Of a stretch of 64,000 nucleotides of DNA, positions 43,242 through 51,399 are shown piece after piece; position 1 is the first letter of the stretch; every line of letters starts with the position of its first letter. A program made the translations under genes and the position numbers. Under the pieces are notes generated by a model that had not been told where the DNA came from, searched no databases, and was given only the letters and a program-made list of their open reading frames with translations. The stretch lies in assembly GCA_963806335.1 (NCBI GenBank), contig CAWDXO010000018.1:62001-126000 (forward strand), written 5' to 3'. Origin of the DNA: Palsa-504 sp963806335. Lineage in GTDB: Bacteria; Actinomycetota; Actinomycetes; Streptosporangiales; Streptosporangiaceae.

Positions 43242-43609
43242 CCACCTTCCAGCACCCCGAGAGCCCGTACAAGTCCAACAACACGGCCTCGCACATGGCC
43301 GGGTACACCCTGATGAACAACCAGATCGGGGCGGTCGTCGCCCAGGTCCTGGCCAAGAAGCCCAACGTGAAGGTCACGTACCTGCCGTCGATGATCCGCA
43401 TCGACGGCGAGGGCCGGTTCGACTTGGACTACGACGAGGTCTCCGAGGCGCTTGGCGAGGAGCCCGGCTACTTCGACGCCGCCCAGTTCGAGGAGAACAT
43501 GTCGACGCACTACGGCCGGATGATCCACACCGACACCGAGACGATCATGTTCGCTGACCCCGAGGACGCGGCCGATTACCTGGGCTTCGACCTCACCGCC
43601 CGGAGCTAG
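43238..43609 (+). CDS. prmD: Propane monooxygenase coupling (effector) protein
   Basis: A 123-residue MmoB/DmpM-type effector without cofactors, which docks on the hydroxylase and tunes its activity. Family signatures: SHMAGYTLMNNQIGAVVAQV, VKVTYLPSMIRIDGEGRFDL, TMSTHYGRMIH-type motif and TETIMFADPEDAADYLGFD. GTG 43238 is in 4-base overlap with the prmC stop. A strong GC hairpin begins 20 bases past its stop. Confidence 0.96.
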   Translation: MTTFQHPESPYKSNNTASHMAGYTLMNNQIGAVVAQVLAKKPNVKVTYLPSMIRIDGEGRFDLDYDEVSEALGEEPGYFDAAQFEENMSTHYGRMIHTDTETIMFADPEDAADYLGFDLTARS

Positions 43610-43628
43610 GTCGCAGGCCCCGAGAGCC

Positions 43629-43669
43629 CCTGCGCGGCGCGGGCAGCCCTTAGCCCCGCGCCGCGCGGG
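43629..43669 (+). terminator. GC-rich hairpin after prmD
   Basis: The segment 43629-43643 pairs with 43655-43669 over 15 bp with a single mismatch, around an 11-base loop. There is no T run, as in many actinobacterial terminators. It may end or stabilise the prmABCD transcript. Confidence 0.6.
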
Positions 43670-43704
43670 CACAAACGAATGTTTCGTATTTACAGGAGGC
43701 ATGT

Positions 43705-43742
43705 TGTGGCACTGAGGCGGTTATAACCGGCTCAGTGCCACA
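43705..43742. repeat. 38-bp near-perfect palindrome between prmD and the amidohydrolase
   Basis: TGTGGCACTGAG (43705-43716) pairs with CTCAGTGCCACA (43731-43742); the interior is the perfect palindrome CGGTTATAACCG (43718-43729), with one G-G mismatch. It ends 23 bp before the TTG start of the amidohydrolase. It could be an operator, RNA processing site or attenuator. Confidence 0.8.
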
Positions 43743-43764
43743 GCCGCTCACTGAAGGAGGCGCT

Positions 43765-44817
43765 TTGTACGAGCACAACGGCGAGAAGTACTTCATCGTC
43801 GACTCGCATATGCACTACTGGAACGCCGCTCCGGACAACTGGGTCCCGGGCGCCGAGCAGTACGCCAAGGGCTGGATCGAGTGCTTCCACGCCTACCAGG
43901 GGCTCGGGCCGCCCGAGACGCACTGGCCGATAGAGCACTTCCAGAAGTACTCGGAAGACGACCTGATGAAGGACGTCTTCGAGGACGGGCACGTGGACGT
44001 GGCCATCTTCCAGCCGACGTACCTGAAGGAGTGGTACAAGGAGGGCTTCAACACCACCGAGCGCAACGCGCTGATGGGCGAGAAGCACCCGGGCAAGTTC
44101 GTCTACAACACCAGGTTCGACCCCCGTGACGGCGACCCCGGCCTCGAGGAACTCAGGCGCAACGTGGAGCGGTTCGGCTCCAAGGGCGTCAAGCTCTACA
44201 CCGCCGAGTGGAACAACGGCTCGCGCGGGTACAAGCTGAGCGACCCGGGCGCGTACCGCTTCCTGGAAGCCGCGCAGAACCTCGGTATCAAGAACATCCA
44301 CGTGCACAAGGGCCCGACGATCTGGCCGCTGGACAAGGACGCCTTCGACGTCTCCGACATCGATCACTGCGCGACCGACTTCCCCGAGCTCAACTTCATC
44401 GTCGAGCACGTGGGGCTGCCGCGGATCGAGGACTTCTGCTTCATGGCCACGCAGGAGCCGAACGTGTACGCCGGCCTTTCCGTGGTCATCGGCGGCCTGA
44501 TGCACGCGCTGCCGAACTTCTTCGCCAAGGTCATGGGCGAGCTGCTGTTCTGGGTCGGCGAAGACAAGATGACGTTCGGCAGCGACTACGGCATCTGGGA
44601 GCCGAAGTGGCAGGTCGAGGGCTTCGTGAACTGGGAGATGCCGGACCGTGAGGCGTTCTCCGACTACCCGAGGCTCGGCACCGCGGGCAAGAAGAAGATC
44701 CTCGGCCTGAACGCGGCCAAGCTCTACGGCATCGAGGTGCCCAAGGAGTACCAGCTGGACACCGCGGGAGGCACCCCGGCCGCTCAGGACGACGCGCAGC
44801 TGGTCGCGGGGGCATGA
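43765..44817 (+). CDS. Amidohydrolase-2 family protein of the prm/mim locus
   Basis: A 350-residue TIM-barrel metal-dependent hydrolase of the ACMSD-like group, with the HxH motif FIVDSHMHYWNAAPDNW near residue 14, central TRFDPRDGDPGLEELR, VEHVGLPRIEDF (metal His) and FGSDYGIWEPKW with the catalytic aspartate. The gene is found at this place in other propane monooxygenase operons; the reaction is unknown. Start TTG 43765 has AAGGAGG upstream, which excludes the earlier GTG inside the palindrome. Its stop overlaps the next start (ATGA). Confidence 0.93.
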   Translation: MYEHNGEKYFIVDSHMHYWNAAPDNWVPGAEQYAKGWIECFHAYQGLGPPETHWPIEHFQKYSEDDLMKDVFEDGHVDVAIFQPTYLKEWYKEGFNTTERNALMGEKHPGKFVYNTRFDPRDGDPGLEELRRNVERFGSKGVKLYTAEWNNGSRGYKLSDPGAYRFLEAAQNLGIKNIHVHKGPTIWPLDKDAFDVSDIDHCATDFPELNFIVEHVGLPRIEDFCFMATQEPNVYAGLSVVIGGLMHALPNFFAKVMGELLFWVGEDKMTFGSDYGIWEPKWQVEGFVNWEMPDREAFSDYPRLGTAGKKKILGLNAAKLYGIEVPKEYQLDTAGGTPAAQDDAQLVAGA

Positions 44818-45575
44818 GCGAGCTGATAACCGCCGGCCTCGGGGGCTCAGGGGCGTCGGACCCTGAGCCCCCGGGGGCTCAGCCACCGGAGGCACTCCTC
44901 CGGGCGCTGGAGACGGTGCGCGACCCCGAGCTCGACGAGCCGATCACCTCGCTCGGTTTCGTCGCGTCGTGCACCCTCTCCGTGGACGGGGACGCGCAGG
45001 TCCGGCTGCGGCTGCCCACCTATTTCTGCGCGCCCAACTTCGCCTACTTGATGGTCGCCGACGCCTACGACGCGGTGTCGGCGCTGCCCGGGGTGCGCCG
45101 CGCCGAGGTGGTCCTCGAGGACCACTTCGCGTCCGACGCGATCAACGGCGGCGTGGCCGCCCAGGCCGGCTTCGCCCGGTCTTTCGACGGCGAGGCGGTG
45201 GGCGAGCTGCACCAGCTGCGCGCCGACTTCCTGCGCAAGGCGGTGATGGCAGGCACTGATCAGGTATGCAGGCCGCTGCTCGCGGCAGGCACCGACCCGG
45301 CGGCATTGCTCGCGATGACCCTTGGCGAGCTGCCGCCTTCTCGTGCGCTGGAGCGACTGCGGCAGCGCCGGGCCGACCTGGGGCTGCCCGCCGGTGATGG
45401 TGCCCCGCTGCTCATCGACCCGTCGACCGGCGAAACCGTGGGTTCCGCGGCCTTGCCGCTGCACCTGCGGAAGGCCCAGGTCACCCGGGTGAGCATCGAG
45501 GCGAATTCCGGAATTTGCCGTGGCATGCTGCGGCACCGATACGACTCACCAGGACAGGGCGAGGAGGACCAATGA
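44814..45575 (+). CDS. DUF59/MIP18-like protein of the prm/mim locus
   Basis: A 253-residue protein. The N-terminal half is a DUF59 (Fe-S assembly scaffold-like) domain: LLRALETVRDPELDEPITSL, LRLPTYFCAPNFAYLM. The usual PGC motif is replaced by YFCAPN, keeping one cysteine. The C-terminal half is unassigned and contains NSGICRGMLRHRYD. Position in prm/mim operons suggests a role in maturing the hydroxylase or reductase iron centres; this is inference. Overlaps both neighbours by four bases. Confidence 0.85.
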   Translation: MSELITAGLGGSGASDPEPPGAQPPEALLRALETVRDPELDEPITSLGFVASCTLSVDGDAQVRLRLPTYFCAPNFAYLMVADAYDAVSALPGVRRAEVVLEDHFASDAINGGVAAQAGFARSFDGEAVGELHQLRADFLRKAVMAGTDQVCRPLLAAGTDPAALLAMTLGELPPSRALERLRQRRADLGLPAGDGAPLLIDPSTGETVGSAALPLHLRKAQVTRVSIEANSGICRGMLRHRYDSPGQGEEDQ

Positions 45576-46597
45576 AGGCCGTCCGGTTGCACAAATTCCA
45601 CACTCAGCCAGTCATCGACGAGGTGCCTGAGCCGAAGATCAGCGGACCGCTCGACGTCATCGTGAAGATCGGTGGCGCCGGCGTCTGCCGTACCGACCTG
45701 CACATCATCGAGGGCCAGTGGGACGCGGCGATGGGCACCCCGCTGCCCTACATTCTCGGCCACGAGAACGCGGGCTGGGTGCACGAGATCGGCTCGGCCG
45801 TCACCAACGTGGCCGTCGGCGACACCGTCATCCTGCACCCGCTGACGACCTGCGGGCTATGCCACGCCTGCCGGGCCGGCGACGACATGCACTGCATCAA
45901 CAGCACGTTCCCCGGCCTGAGCACCGACGGCGGGATGGCCGAGTACCTGCTCACCTCGGCCCGCGCCTGCATCAAGCTCAACCCGGAAACGCGCCCGCAG
46001 GACGTGGCCGCGCTCGCCGACGCCGGCATCACCGCCTACCATGCCGTACGCAAGGCCATCCCGCTGCTCTACCCCGGCACCACCTGCGTGGTCATCGGCG
46101 CGGGCGGGCTCGGTCATATCGGCATTCAGTGCCTGGCCACCCTCACCGCCACCACGATCGTCGTGGTGGACCGCAATCCGGACGCGCTGAAACTGGCCGA
46201 GCAGCTCGGCGCCCAGCACACCGTGGTGGCCGACGGCCACCACGTCGACGCGGTGAAAGACCTCACCGGCGGCAATGGCGCCCAGGTGGTGCTCGACTTC
46301 GTGGCCGAACAGGGCGCCGAGATGGACGGCTGGAACATGACCGCGCCGGCCGGCTCGTACTTCGTGATCGGCTACGGCGGAACGCTGGAAATCCCGACAT
46401 TGGACATCATCTCCACCGAGCGCAACATCATCGGCAACATCGTCGGCACCTACAACGAGCTGGCCGAGCTGATGGCGCTCGCGCAGGCGGGCAAGGTTAC
46501 GCTGCACACCAAGGCCTACCCGCTGGAGGCCGCGCCCGACGCTCTCGCCGACCTCGACGCGGGCCGGGTACGCGGCCGCGCCATCCTCGTCCCCTAA
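45572..46597 (+). CDS. Zinc-dependent alcohol dehydrogenase (secondary-alcohol type)
   Basis: A 341-residue medium-chain dehydrogenase. Catalytic zinc residues Cys39, His64, Glu65 (GVCRTDLH, ILGHENAGWV) and structural zinc Cys94, Cys97, Cys100, Cys108 (CGLCHACRAGDDMHC) are all present. Rossmann motif is VIGAGGLGHIGIQCL. In this operon it fits oxidation of 2-propanol to acetone. ATG 45572 lies in a 4-base overlap with the DUF59 stop and has GAGGAGG. Confidence 0.95.
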   Translation: MKAVRLHKFHTQPVIDEVPEPKISGPLDVIVKIGGAGVCRTDLHIIEGQWDAAMGTPLPYILGHENAGWVHEIGSAVTNVAVGDTVILHPLTTCGLCHACRAGDDMHCINSTFPGLSTDGGMAEYLLTSARACIKLNPETRPQDVAALADAGITAYHAVRKAIPLLYPGTTCVVIGAGGLGHIGIQCLATLTATTIVVVDRNPDALKLAEQLGAQHTVVADGHHVDAVKDLTGGNGAQVVLDFVAEQGAEMDGWNMTAPAGSYFVIGYGGTLEIPTLDIISTERNIIGNIVGTYNELAELMALAQAGKVTLHTKAYPLEAAPDALADLDAGRVRGRAILVP

Positions 46598-46607
46598 GGA
46601 GCACCTC

Positions 46608-48299
46608 ATGGCCAAGGAACTGCGCTTCGGCGCTGACGCTCGCGGCCTCCTGCTGGCTGGCGTCGACCAGCTGGCCGAAGCCGTGAAATCGACTCTCGGC
46701 CCCAAGGGGCGCAACGTCATCCTGGAGAAGATCACCGGCTCGCCCGTGGTGACGAACGACGGCGTCACCATCGCGCGGGAGATCCACCTGAAGAACCAGT
46801 TCGAGAACATGGGCGCGCAGCTGGTCAAGGAAGCCGCGATCAAGACCAACGACATCGTCGGCGACGGCACCACCACCGCCACCGTGCTCGCCCAGGCCAT
46901 CATCCACGAGGGCATGGAGGCCATCGGCGAAGGCGCCAATCCCGTGCTGGTCAAGCGGGGCATCGACCTGGCCGTCGGTCACCTGGTCGATTACCTGCAG
47001 AAGGTGGCGCATCCCATCAACACCGAGCAGGACTACACCCGGGTCGCGGCGATCTCGGCCAACGACGACGACACGGTGGGTGCGGTCATCGCCAAGGCGC
47101 TGCATACGGTGGGCGACGGCGGCATCGTCACGGTGGAAGACGCGCCGCTGCCCGGGATGGCCGTCGACTTCGTCGAGGGCTTCGAGTTCGACAACGGGTT
47201 CCTGTCGCCGTACATGGTGACCCGGCCGGCCAGCCTGGACTCCGTCGTCGACGACCCGTACATCCTGCTGTGCAGCGAAAAGATCACCAAAGTCCAGCAG
47301 CTGATGCCGCTGCTTGACAAGATCATGCGGGCGCCGCGCCCGCTGATCATCATCGCCGAGAACGTCGAGGGCACCGCGCTTTCCATGCTGGTGCACAACC
47401 ACGTGAACGGCATCTTCCAGTGCGTCGCGGTGCGGGCGCCCGGATTCGGCGACCGCAGGCTGCACAAACTGGAAGACATCGCCACGCTGACCGGCGGCGC
47501 CGTCTACAGCAAGCACTCCGGGTTCACCCTGGAGACGATGACCGCCGAGCAGCTAGGCCGGGCCCGGCAGGTACGGGTGACCGCGGATCACACGACCATC
47601 ATCGGCGGCCACGGTTCATCCGATGCGATCACGTTCCGGGTCGACCAGCTGCGGGCCGAGCGTGAGCGGGCGCAGTTCGGCATCGACGAGGACGTGCTGA
47701 CCGAGCGGATCGGCTCGCTGTCCGGCAAGGTCGCCGTGATCAGGGTCGGCGCCGCGACCAACGCCGAGCTGAGTGAGCTGCGGCACCGGGTCGAGGACGC
47801 CCTGTCCGCCACCAGGGCCGCCATGGCCGAGGGCATCGTCGCCGGCGGCGGCGCTACCCTGCTGCACGCCGTGAGCGCGCTCGATGACCTGCAGGTCACC
47901 GGCGACTACGCCATCGGCGCGGGCATCGTCAGGCGCGCGCTGAGCGAGCCCGCGCATCTCATCGCGGCCAACGCGGGCTATGACGCCAACGAGGTGGTGG
48001 CCCGGACCATCCCGCTGGGCGTGGACGAGGGGTTCGACGCCCTGCAGGGCCGGCACGGCAACATGATCGAGATGGGCATCATCGACCCGCTGCGCGTGGT
48101 CCGCTCGGCGCTGCAGAACGGCGCGTCGGTGGCGGGCCTGCTGCTCACGACCAACACCCTCGTCGCGGAGGAGCAGACGCCGTGGGGCGGCAGCGCGGCG
48201 CTGATGACCGAGTACGGCTCGCTCGACGAGGGCCTGAACCAGCCGTCTCCCGACTCGAGCACGCCGCAGTCCCTGGGGCTCGGGCCGTCGGTTGGCTGA
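46608..48299 (+). CDS. mimG: GroEL-type chaperonin dedicated to the monooxygenase (MimG-like)
   Basis: A 563-residue group I chaperonin (MAKELRFGADARGLLLAGVD). ATP-site motifs STLGPKGRNVILEK, TNDGVTIAREI, and VGDGTTTATVLAQAII are intact, as is GIVAGGGATLLHAVSAL. The C terminus is not the Gly-Gly-Met tail but a short LNQPSPDSSTPQSLGLGPSV. No GroES is adjacent. In Mycobacterium the homologue (MimG) is needed for folding of the large hydroxylase; here it is in the same position. ATG 46608 has AAGGAG. Confidence 0.95.
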   Translation: MAKELRFGADARGLLLAGVDQLAEAVKSTLGPKGRNVILEKITGSPVVTNDGVTIAREIHLKNQFENMGAQLVKEAAIKTNDIVGDGTTTATVLAQAIIHEGMEAIGEGANPVLVKRGIDLAVGHLVDYLQKVAHPINTEQDYTRVAAISANDDDTVGAVIAKALHTVGDGGIVTVEDAPLPGMAVDFVEGFEFDNGFLSPYMVTRPASLDSVVDDPYILLCSEKITKVQQLMPLLDKIMRAPRPLIIIAENVEGTALSMLVHNHVNGIFQCVAVRAPGFGDRRLHKLEDIATLTGGAVYSKHSGFTLETMTAEQLGRARQVRVTADHTTIIGGHGSSDAITFRVDQLRAERERAQFGIDEDVLTERIGSLSGKVAVIRVGAATNAELSELRHRVEDALSATRAAMAEGIVAGGGATLLHAVSALDDLQVTGDYAIGAGIVRRALSEPAHLIAANAGYDANEVVARTIPLGVDEGFDALQGRHGNMIEMGIIDPLRVVRSALQNGASVAGLLLTTNTLVAEEQTPWGGSAALMTEYGSLDEGLNQPSPDSSTPQSLGLGPSVG

Positions 48300-48337
48300 T
48301 CGCGGGGCTTCCCCCGAGTCTTCGGTGAGGTCTCCCG

Positions 48338-49651
48338 TTGGCTGACACGGTTCCGCTCACCCGGCAGGTGGTCGTCGACGACGACGCCCTGTCCGGGGAA
48401 ACCCGCGTCGCAGACGCGGCCGAGCGGGCCCTATCCGGTGAAAGACGCGGGGTCCGGGCGGTCCTGCCGTTCCTGGGCCCCGCGTTCATCGCCGCGGTGG
48501 CCTACGTCGACCCGGGCAACTTCGCCACCAACATGGCGGGCGGCTCCGAGTTCGGCTACACGCTGCTCTGGGTAGTCCTGGCGGCGAACCTGATGGCCAT
48601 GCTCGTCCAGTCGATGAGCGCCAAGCTAGGCATCGCGACCGGCCGCAGCCTGCCCGAGGTCTGCCGGGACCGGTTTTCCTTCCGGGTCGTGGTGCTGCTC
48701 TGGCTGCAGGCCGAGGCGATCGCGATGGCCACCGACCTGGCGGAATTCGTCGGCGCCGCCCTCGGCCTGCACCTGGTGTTCGGGCTGTCGCTGTGGGTCT
48801 CCGCGATCTTGACCGGCCTCACCGTGTTCACCATCCTCGGCTTGCAGGTGTGGGGCTTCCGCAGGCTGGAGGCGGCGATCACCGGGTTCGTCGCAGTGAT
48901 CGTGCTGGCGTTCGGCCTGGAGCTGCTGAAAAGCAGCCCATCGGCGGCCGGGGTCGCGCACGGCCTGTTCGTGCCGCAGTTCTCCGGCCACGGCTCGGCC
49001 CTGCTCGCGGTCAGCATCGTCGGCGCCACCGTGATGCCGCACGTGATCTACCTGCATTCCTCGCTCACCCAGAAGCGGATCGTCGGCGCCAACGCCGCTG
49101 TCCGGCGCAAGATCTTCCGTTTCGAGATCGTCGACATCACGATCGCGATGGGCACCGCCGGGATCATCAACCTGGCCATGCTGGCCACGGCGGCCGCCGT
49201 CTTCCACTCCCGCGGGCTGTTCGGCGCGGGTAACAACCTAGGCGTGGTGTTCGCCGGCCTCAACCACTACGTCGGCGCGCACGCCGGGACGTTCTTCGGC
49301 GTCGCCCTGCTCGCCTCGGGGATCGCGTCCTCCTGCGTCGGCACCATGTCAGGTCAGGTCGTGATGCAGGGCTTCCTGCACCGCCAGATCCCGATCTTCG
49401 CGCGCCGGGCCATCACGATGATCCCGGCCCTGATCGTGATCGGCATCGGCTTCAACCCCACCCGGGCGCTGATCCTCAGCCAGGTTTTCCTCTCCTTCGG
49501 CATCCCGTTCGCGCTGGTCCCGCTGTTTTTCTTCACCGGCAACCGCGAGCTCATGGGGACGCTGGTGAACCGGCGCCCGACCGTGCTGGCGGCCGGGCTG
49601 GTGACGGTCGTGATCATCGCGCTGAACGTATACCTGCTCGCCACCGTATAG
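48338..49651 (+). CDS. mntH: Nramp-family divalent metal transporter (MntH-type)
   Basis: A 437-residue proton-coupled Mn/Fe transporter with 11 or so helices. The helix-1 motif DPGNFATNM and the helix-6 motif ATVMPHVIYLHSSL (metal-binding Met/His) are present, and EMASP-like regions follow. Start TTG 48338, 38 bp after groEL. Being directly downstream of the di-iron monooxygenase genes, it could supply iron to the hydroxylase, but read-through from the operon is not proven. Confidence 0.92.
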   Translation: MADTVPLTRQVVVDDDALSGETRVADAAERALSGERRGVRAVLPFLGPAFIAAVAYVDPGNFATNMAGGSEFGYTLLWVVLAANLMAMLVQSMSAKLGIATGRSLPEVCRDRFSFRVVVLLWLQAEAIAMATDLAEFVGAALGLHLVFGLSLWVSAILTGLTVFTILGLQVWGFRRLEAAITGFVAVIVLAFGLELLKSSPSAAGVAHGLFVPQFSGHGSALLAVSIVGATVMPHVIYLHSSLTQKRIVGANAAVRRKIFRFEIVDITIAMGTAGIINLAMLATAAAVFHSRGLFGAGNNLGVVFAGLNHYVGAHAGTFFGVALLASGIASSCVGTMSGQVVMQGFLHRQIPIFARRAITMIPALIVIGIGFNPTRALILSQVFLSFGIPFALVPLFFFTGNRELMGTLVNRRPTVLAAGLVTVVIIALNVYLLATV

Positions 49652-49678
49652 CCGCGCCGGACGGCGTAATCTGCTGGG

Positions 49679-50278
49679 GTGAGTCCGATTTCGCGCGGCT
49701 TCCACCGCAAGCGCCAGGAGGCTCCGGCGGGCCGGGTTCCCCCTGGACAGTACGTCACCGGCGATTTCCCGGTGCTGTCCGCCGGCCCGACGCCGCACAC
49801 GCCGCTGCCGAGATGGACGTTCTCGATCGAAGGCGGCCGCGAGCCCAAGAGCTGGACGTGGGAGGAGTTCCGCGCGCTGCCCGCCGAGACCCTGACCACG
49901 GACATTCACTGCGTGACCCGTTGGTCCAAGCTGGACACGGCCTGGGAGGGCGTGTCCCTCGACGTGCTGCTCGCGGCGGTCGAGTACGACGCGCCGTACG
50001 TGCTGGCCTTCTGCGACGGCGGCTACACCACCAACTTGCCGGTGGCCGACCTGACCGGGGGGCAGGCCTGGGTGGCGTTCGGCTACGGCGGCAGCCCGCT
50101 CGGGGCGGAGCACGGCGGCCCGGCCCGGCTCCTCGTCCCGCACCTGTACTTCTGGAAGAGCGCCAAGTGGGTGCGCGGGCTGCGGCTGCGCGACACCGAC
50201 GAGCCCGGTTTCTGGGAAAACTACGGCTACCACATGTACGGAGATCCATGGCGGGAACAGCGGTACGCGGGCGACTGA
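49679..50278 (+). CDS. Molybdopterin-dependent oxidoreductase (sulfite-oxidase/YedY fold)
   Basis: A 199-residue short SUOX-fold protein: WTFSIEGGREPKSWTWEEFR, then TDIHCVTRWSKLDTAWEGVS, where the cysteine ligates molybdenum, and ARLLVPHLYFWKSAKWVRGL. No Tat signal, so it is cytosolic. In actinobacteria such proteins pair with a ferredoxin-reductase-like FAD protein, as here (31-base overlap). Substrate unknown. Start GTG 49679. Confidence 0.9.
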   Translation: MSPISRGFHRKRQEAPAGRVPPGQYVTGDFPVLSAGPTPHTPLPRWTFSIEGGREPKSWTWEEFRALPAETLTTDIHCVTRWSKLDTAWEGVSLDVLLAAVEYDAPYVLAFCDGGYTTNLPVADLTGGQAWVAFGYGGSPLGAEHGGPARLLVPHLYFWKSAKWVRGLRLRDTDEPGFWENYGYHMYGDPWREQRYAGD

Positions 50279-50988
50279 CCTGGCAGGCCGCCACCGTCAG
50301 CTCGGTCACCGACGAGACGCCCCAGGTGCGCACCATCTTGCTCGACGTGCCCGGCTGGCCCGGCCACCGGGCCGGGCAGCACGTGGACGTCAGGCTCACC
50401 GCCGACGACGGCTACCAGGCCGAACGGGCCTACTCGATCGCCGCGGCTCCCGGCGAGCCGCTCGCGATCACGGTCGAGCGGCTGGACGACGGCGAGGTCT
50501 CCCCCTACCTGACCGAGGAACTGCGACCCGGGGACACTATCGAGGTACGCGGGCCCATCGGCGGCTACTTCGTCTGGGCACCGCCCGACGGCGGCCCGCT
50601 CATGCTGCTGGCCGGCGGCTCCGGGGTCGTCCCGCTGCGAGCCATCCTGCGGTACCGCGGACTGGTCGGCAGTTCGGTCCCGACGCGGCTGTTGTACTCC
50701 TCGCGCAGCTGGGAGGACGTGATCTACCGCGGCGAACTCGAGGCGGCCTCGGACGGGATAGCGGTGACCTACACGCTGACCAGGAAGCAGCCGCCGGGCT
50801 GGACGGGCTACGCCCGGCGACCCGACGAGCAGATGCTGGCCGCGGTGGCGTGGCCCGCGGCGGAGCTGCCGCTGGCCTACGTCTGCGGTCCGACGCCGTT
50901 CGTGGAGACGGTCGCGGCCGGGCTGGTCGGACTCGGTTATCCGCCGGAGCGGGTCAGAACCGAGCGCTTCGGGGCGAGCGGGCAGTGA
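50248..50988 (+). CDS. FAD/NAD-binding oxidoreductase partner of the Mo protein
   Basis: A 246-residue ferredoxin-NADP-reductase-type protein. FAD motif AERAYSIAAAPGEP, NAD motif LLAGGSGVVPLRAILRYR, and C-terminal YVCGPTPFVETVAAGLVGLG. No iron-sulfur domain. ATG 50248 lies inside the previous gene, giving strong coupling. Likely the electron donor or acceptor of the molybdoprotein. Confidence 0.92.
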   Translation: MAGTAVRGRLTWQAATVSSVTDETPQVRTILLDVPGWPGHRAGQHVDVRLTADDGYQAERAYSIAAAPGEPLAITVERLDDGEVSPYLTEELRPGDTIEVRGPIGGYFVWAPPDGGPLMLLAGGSGVVPLRAILRYRGLVGSSVPTRLLYSSRSWEDVIYRGELEAASDGIAVTYTLTRKQPPGWTGYARRPDEQMLAAVAWPAAELPLAYVCGPTPFVETVAAGLVGLGYPPERVRTERFGASGQ

Positions 50989-51019
50989 TACCGGGCAGCG
51001 ACTGAGTGGGAGGCCGGTT

Positions 51020-51286
51020 ATGGGATCGCCTGACGAGTTCGCCCTGGACGGGAACGCGATCGGGGGCCTGCTGATGGAGGTCTTCGGTACTGAGATGACC
51101 ACCGCCACGGGCACCTGCGGTAACTGCGGGGCCACGAGGGAGGTGGCCGAGCTCCCGGTCTACCTGCCCAGGCTGGGCACCGTGGTCCGCTGCCGCAGCT
51201 GCGACGGCGTGCTGATGGTCTTCGTCCAGATCCGCGGCGTCACCTGCGTTGACCTGCACGGCCTGGCCAGCCTGACGCCGGGTTAG
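51020..51286 (+). CDS. DUF6510 zinc-ribbon protein
   Basis: An 88-residue protein with LDGNAIGGLLMEVFGTEMTT and two CxxC pairs (TCGNCGA, CRSCDG) forming a zinc ribbon. The family is regularly linked to Mo-oxidoreductase/FAD pairs in actinobacteria. Probably small accessory protein; role unknown. 31 bp after the reductase. Confidence 0.85.
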   Translation: MGSPDEFALDGNAIGGLLMEVFGTEMTTATGTCGNCGATREVAELPVYLPRLGTVVRCRSCDGVLMVFVQIRGVTCVDLHGLASLTPG

Positions 51287-51399
51287 CGGGATGCGCCGGG
51301 GTGGCTCGTCACCCCCCGGCGGCGCGGGGCGTGTCTGGGCGGAGGAACCAAGGACCGTTCGGCCCCATGATTTTGATCTTCTGTTTTAGAGTGATCGTC

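Noticed and set aside
43701..43715. Five-codon leader ORF (ATG TTG TGG CAC TGA) inside the 38-bp palindrome
   Set aside because: AGGAGG is only one base from the ATG, too close for initiation; the sequence is explained by the palindrome.
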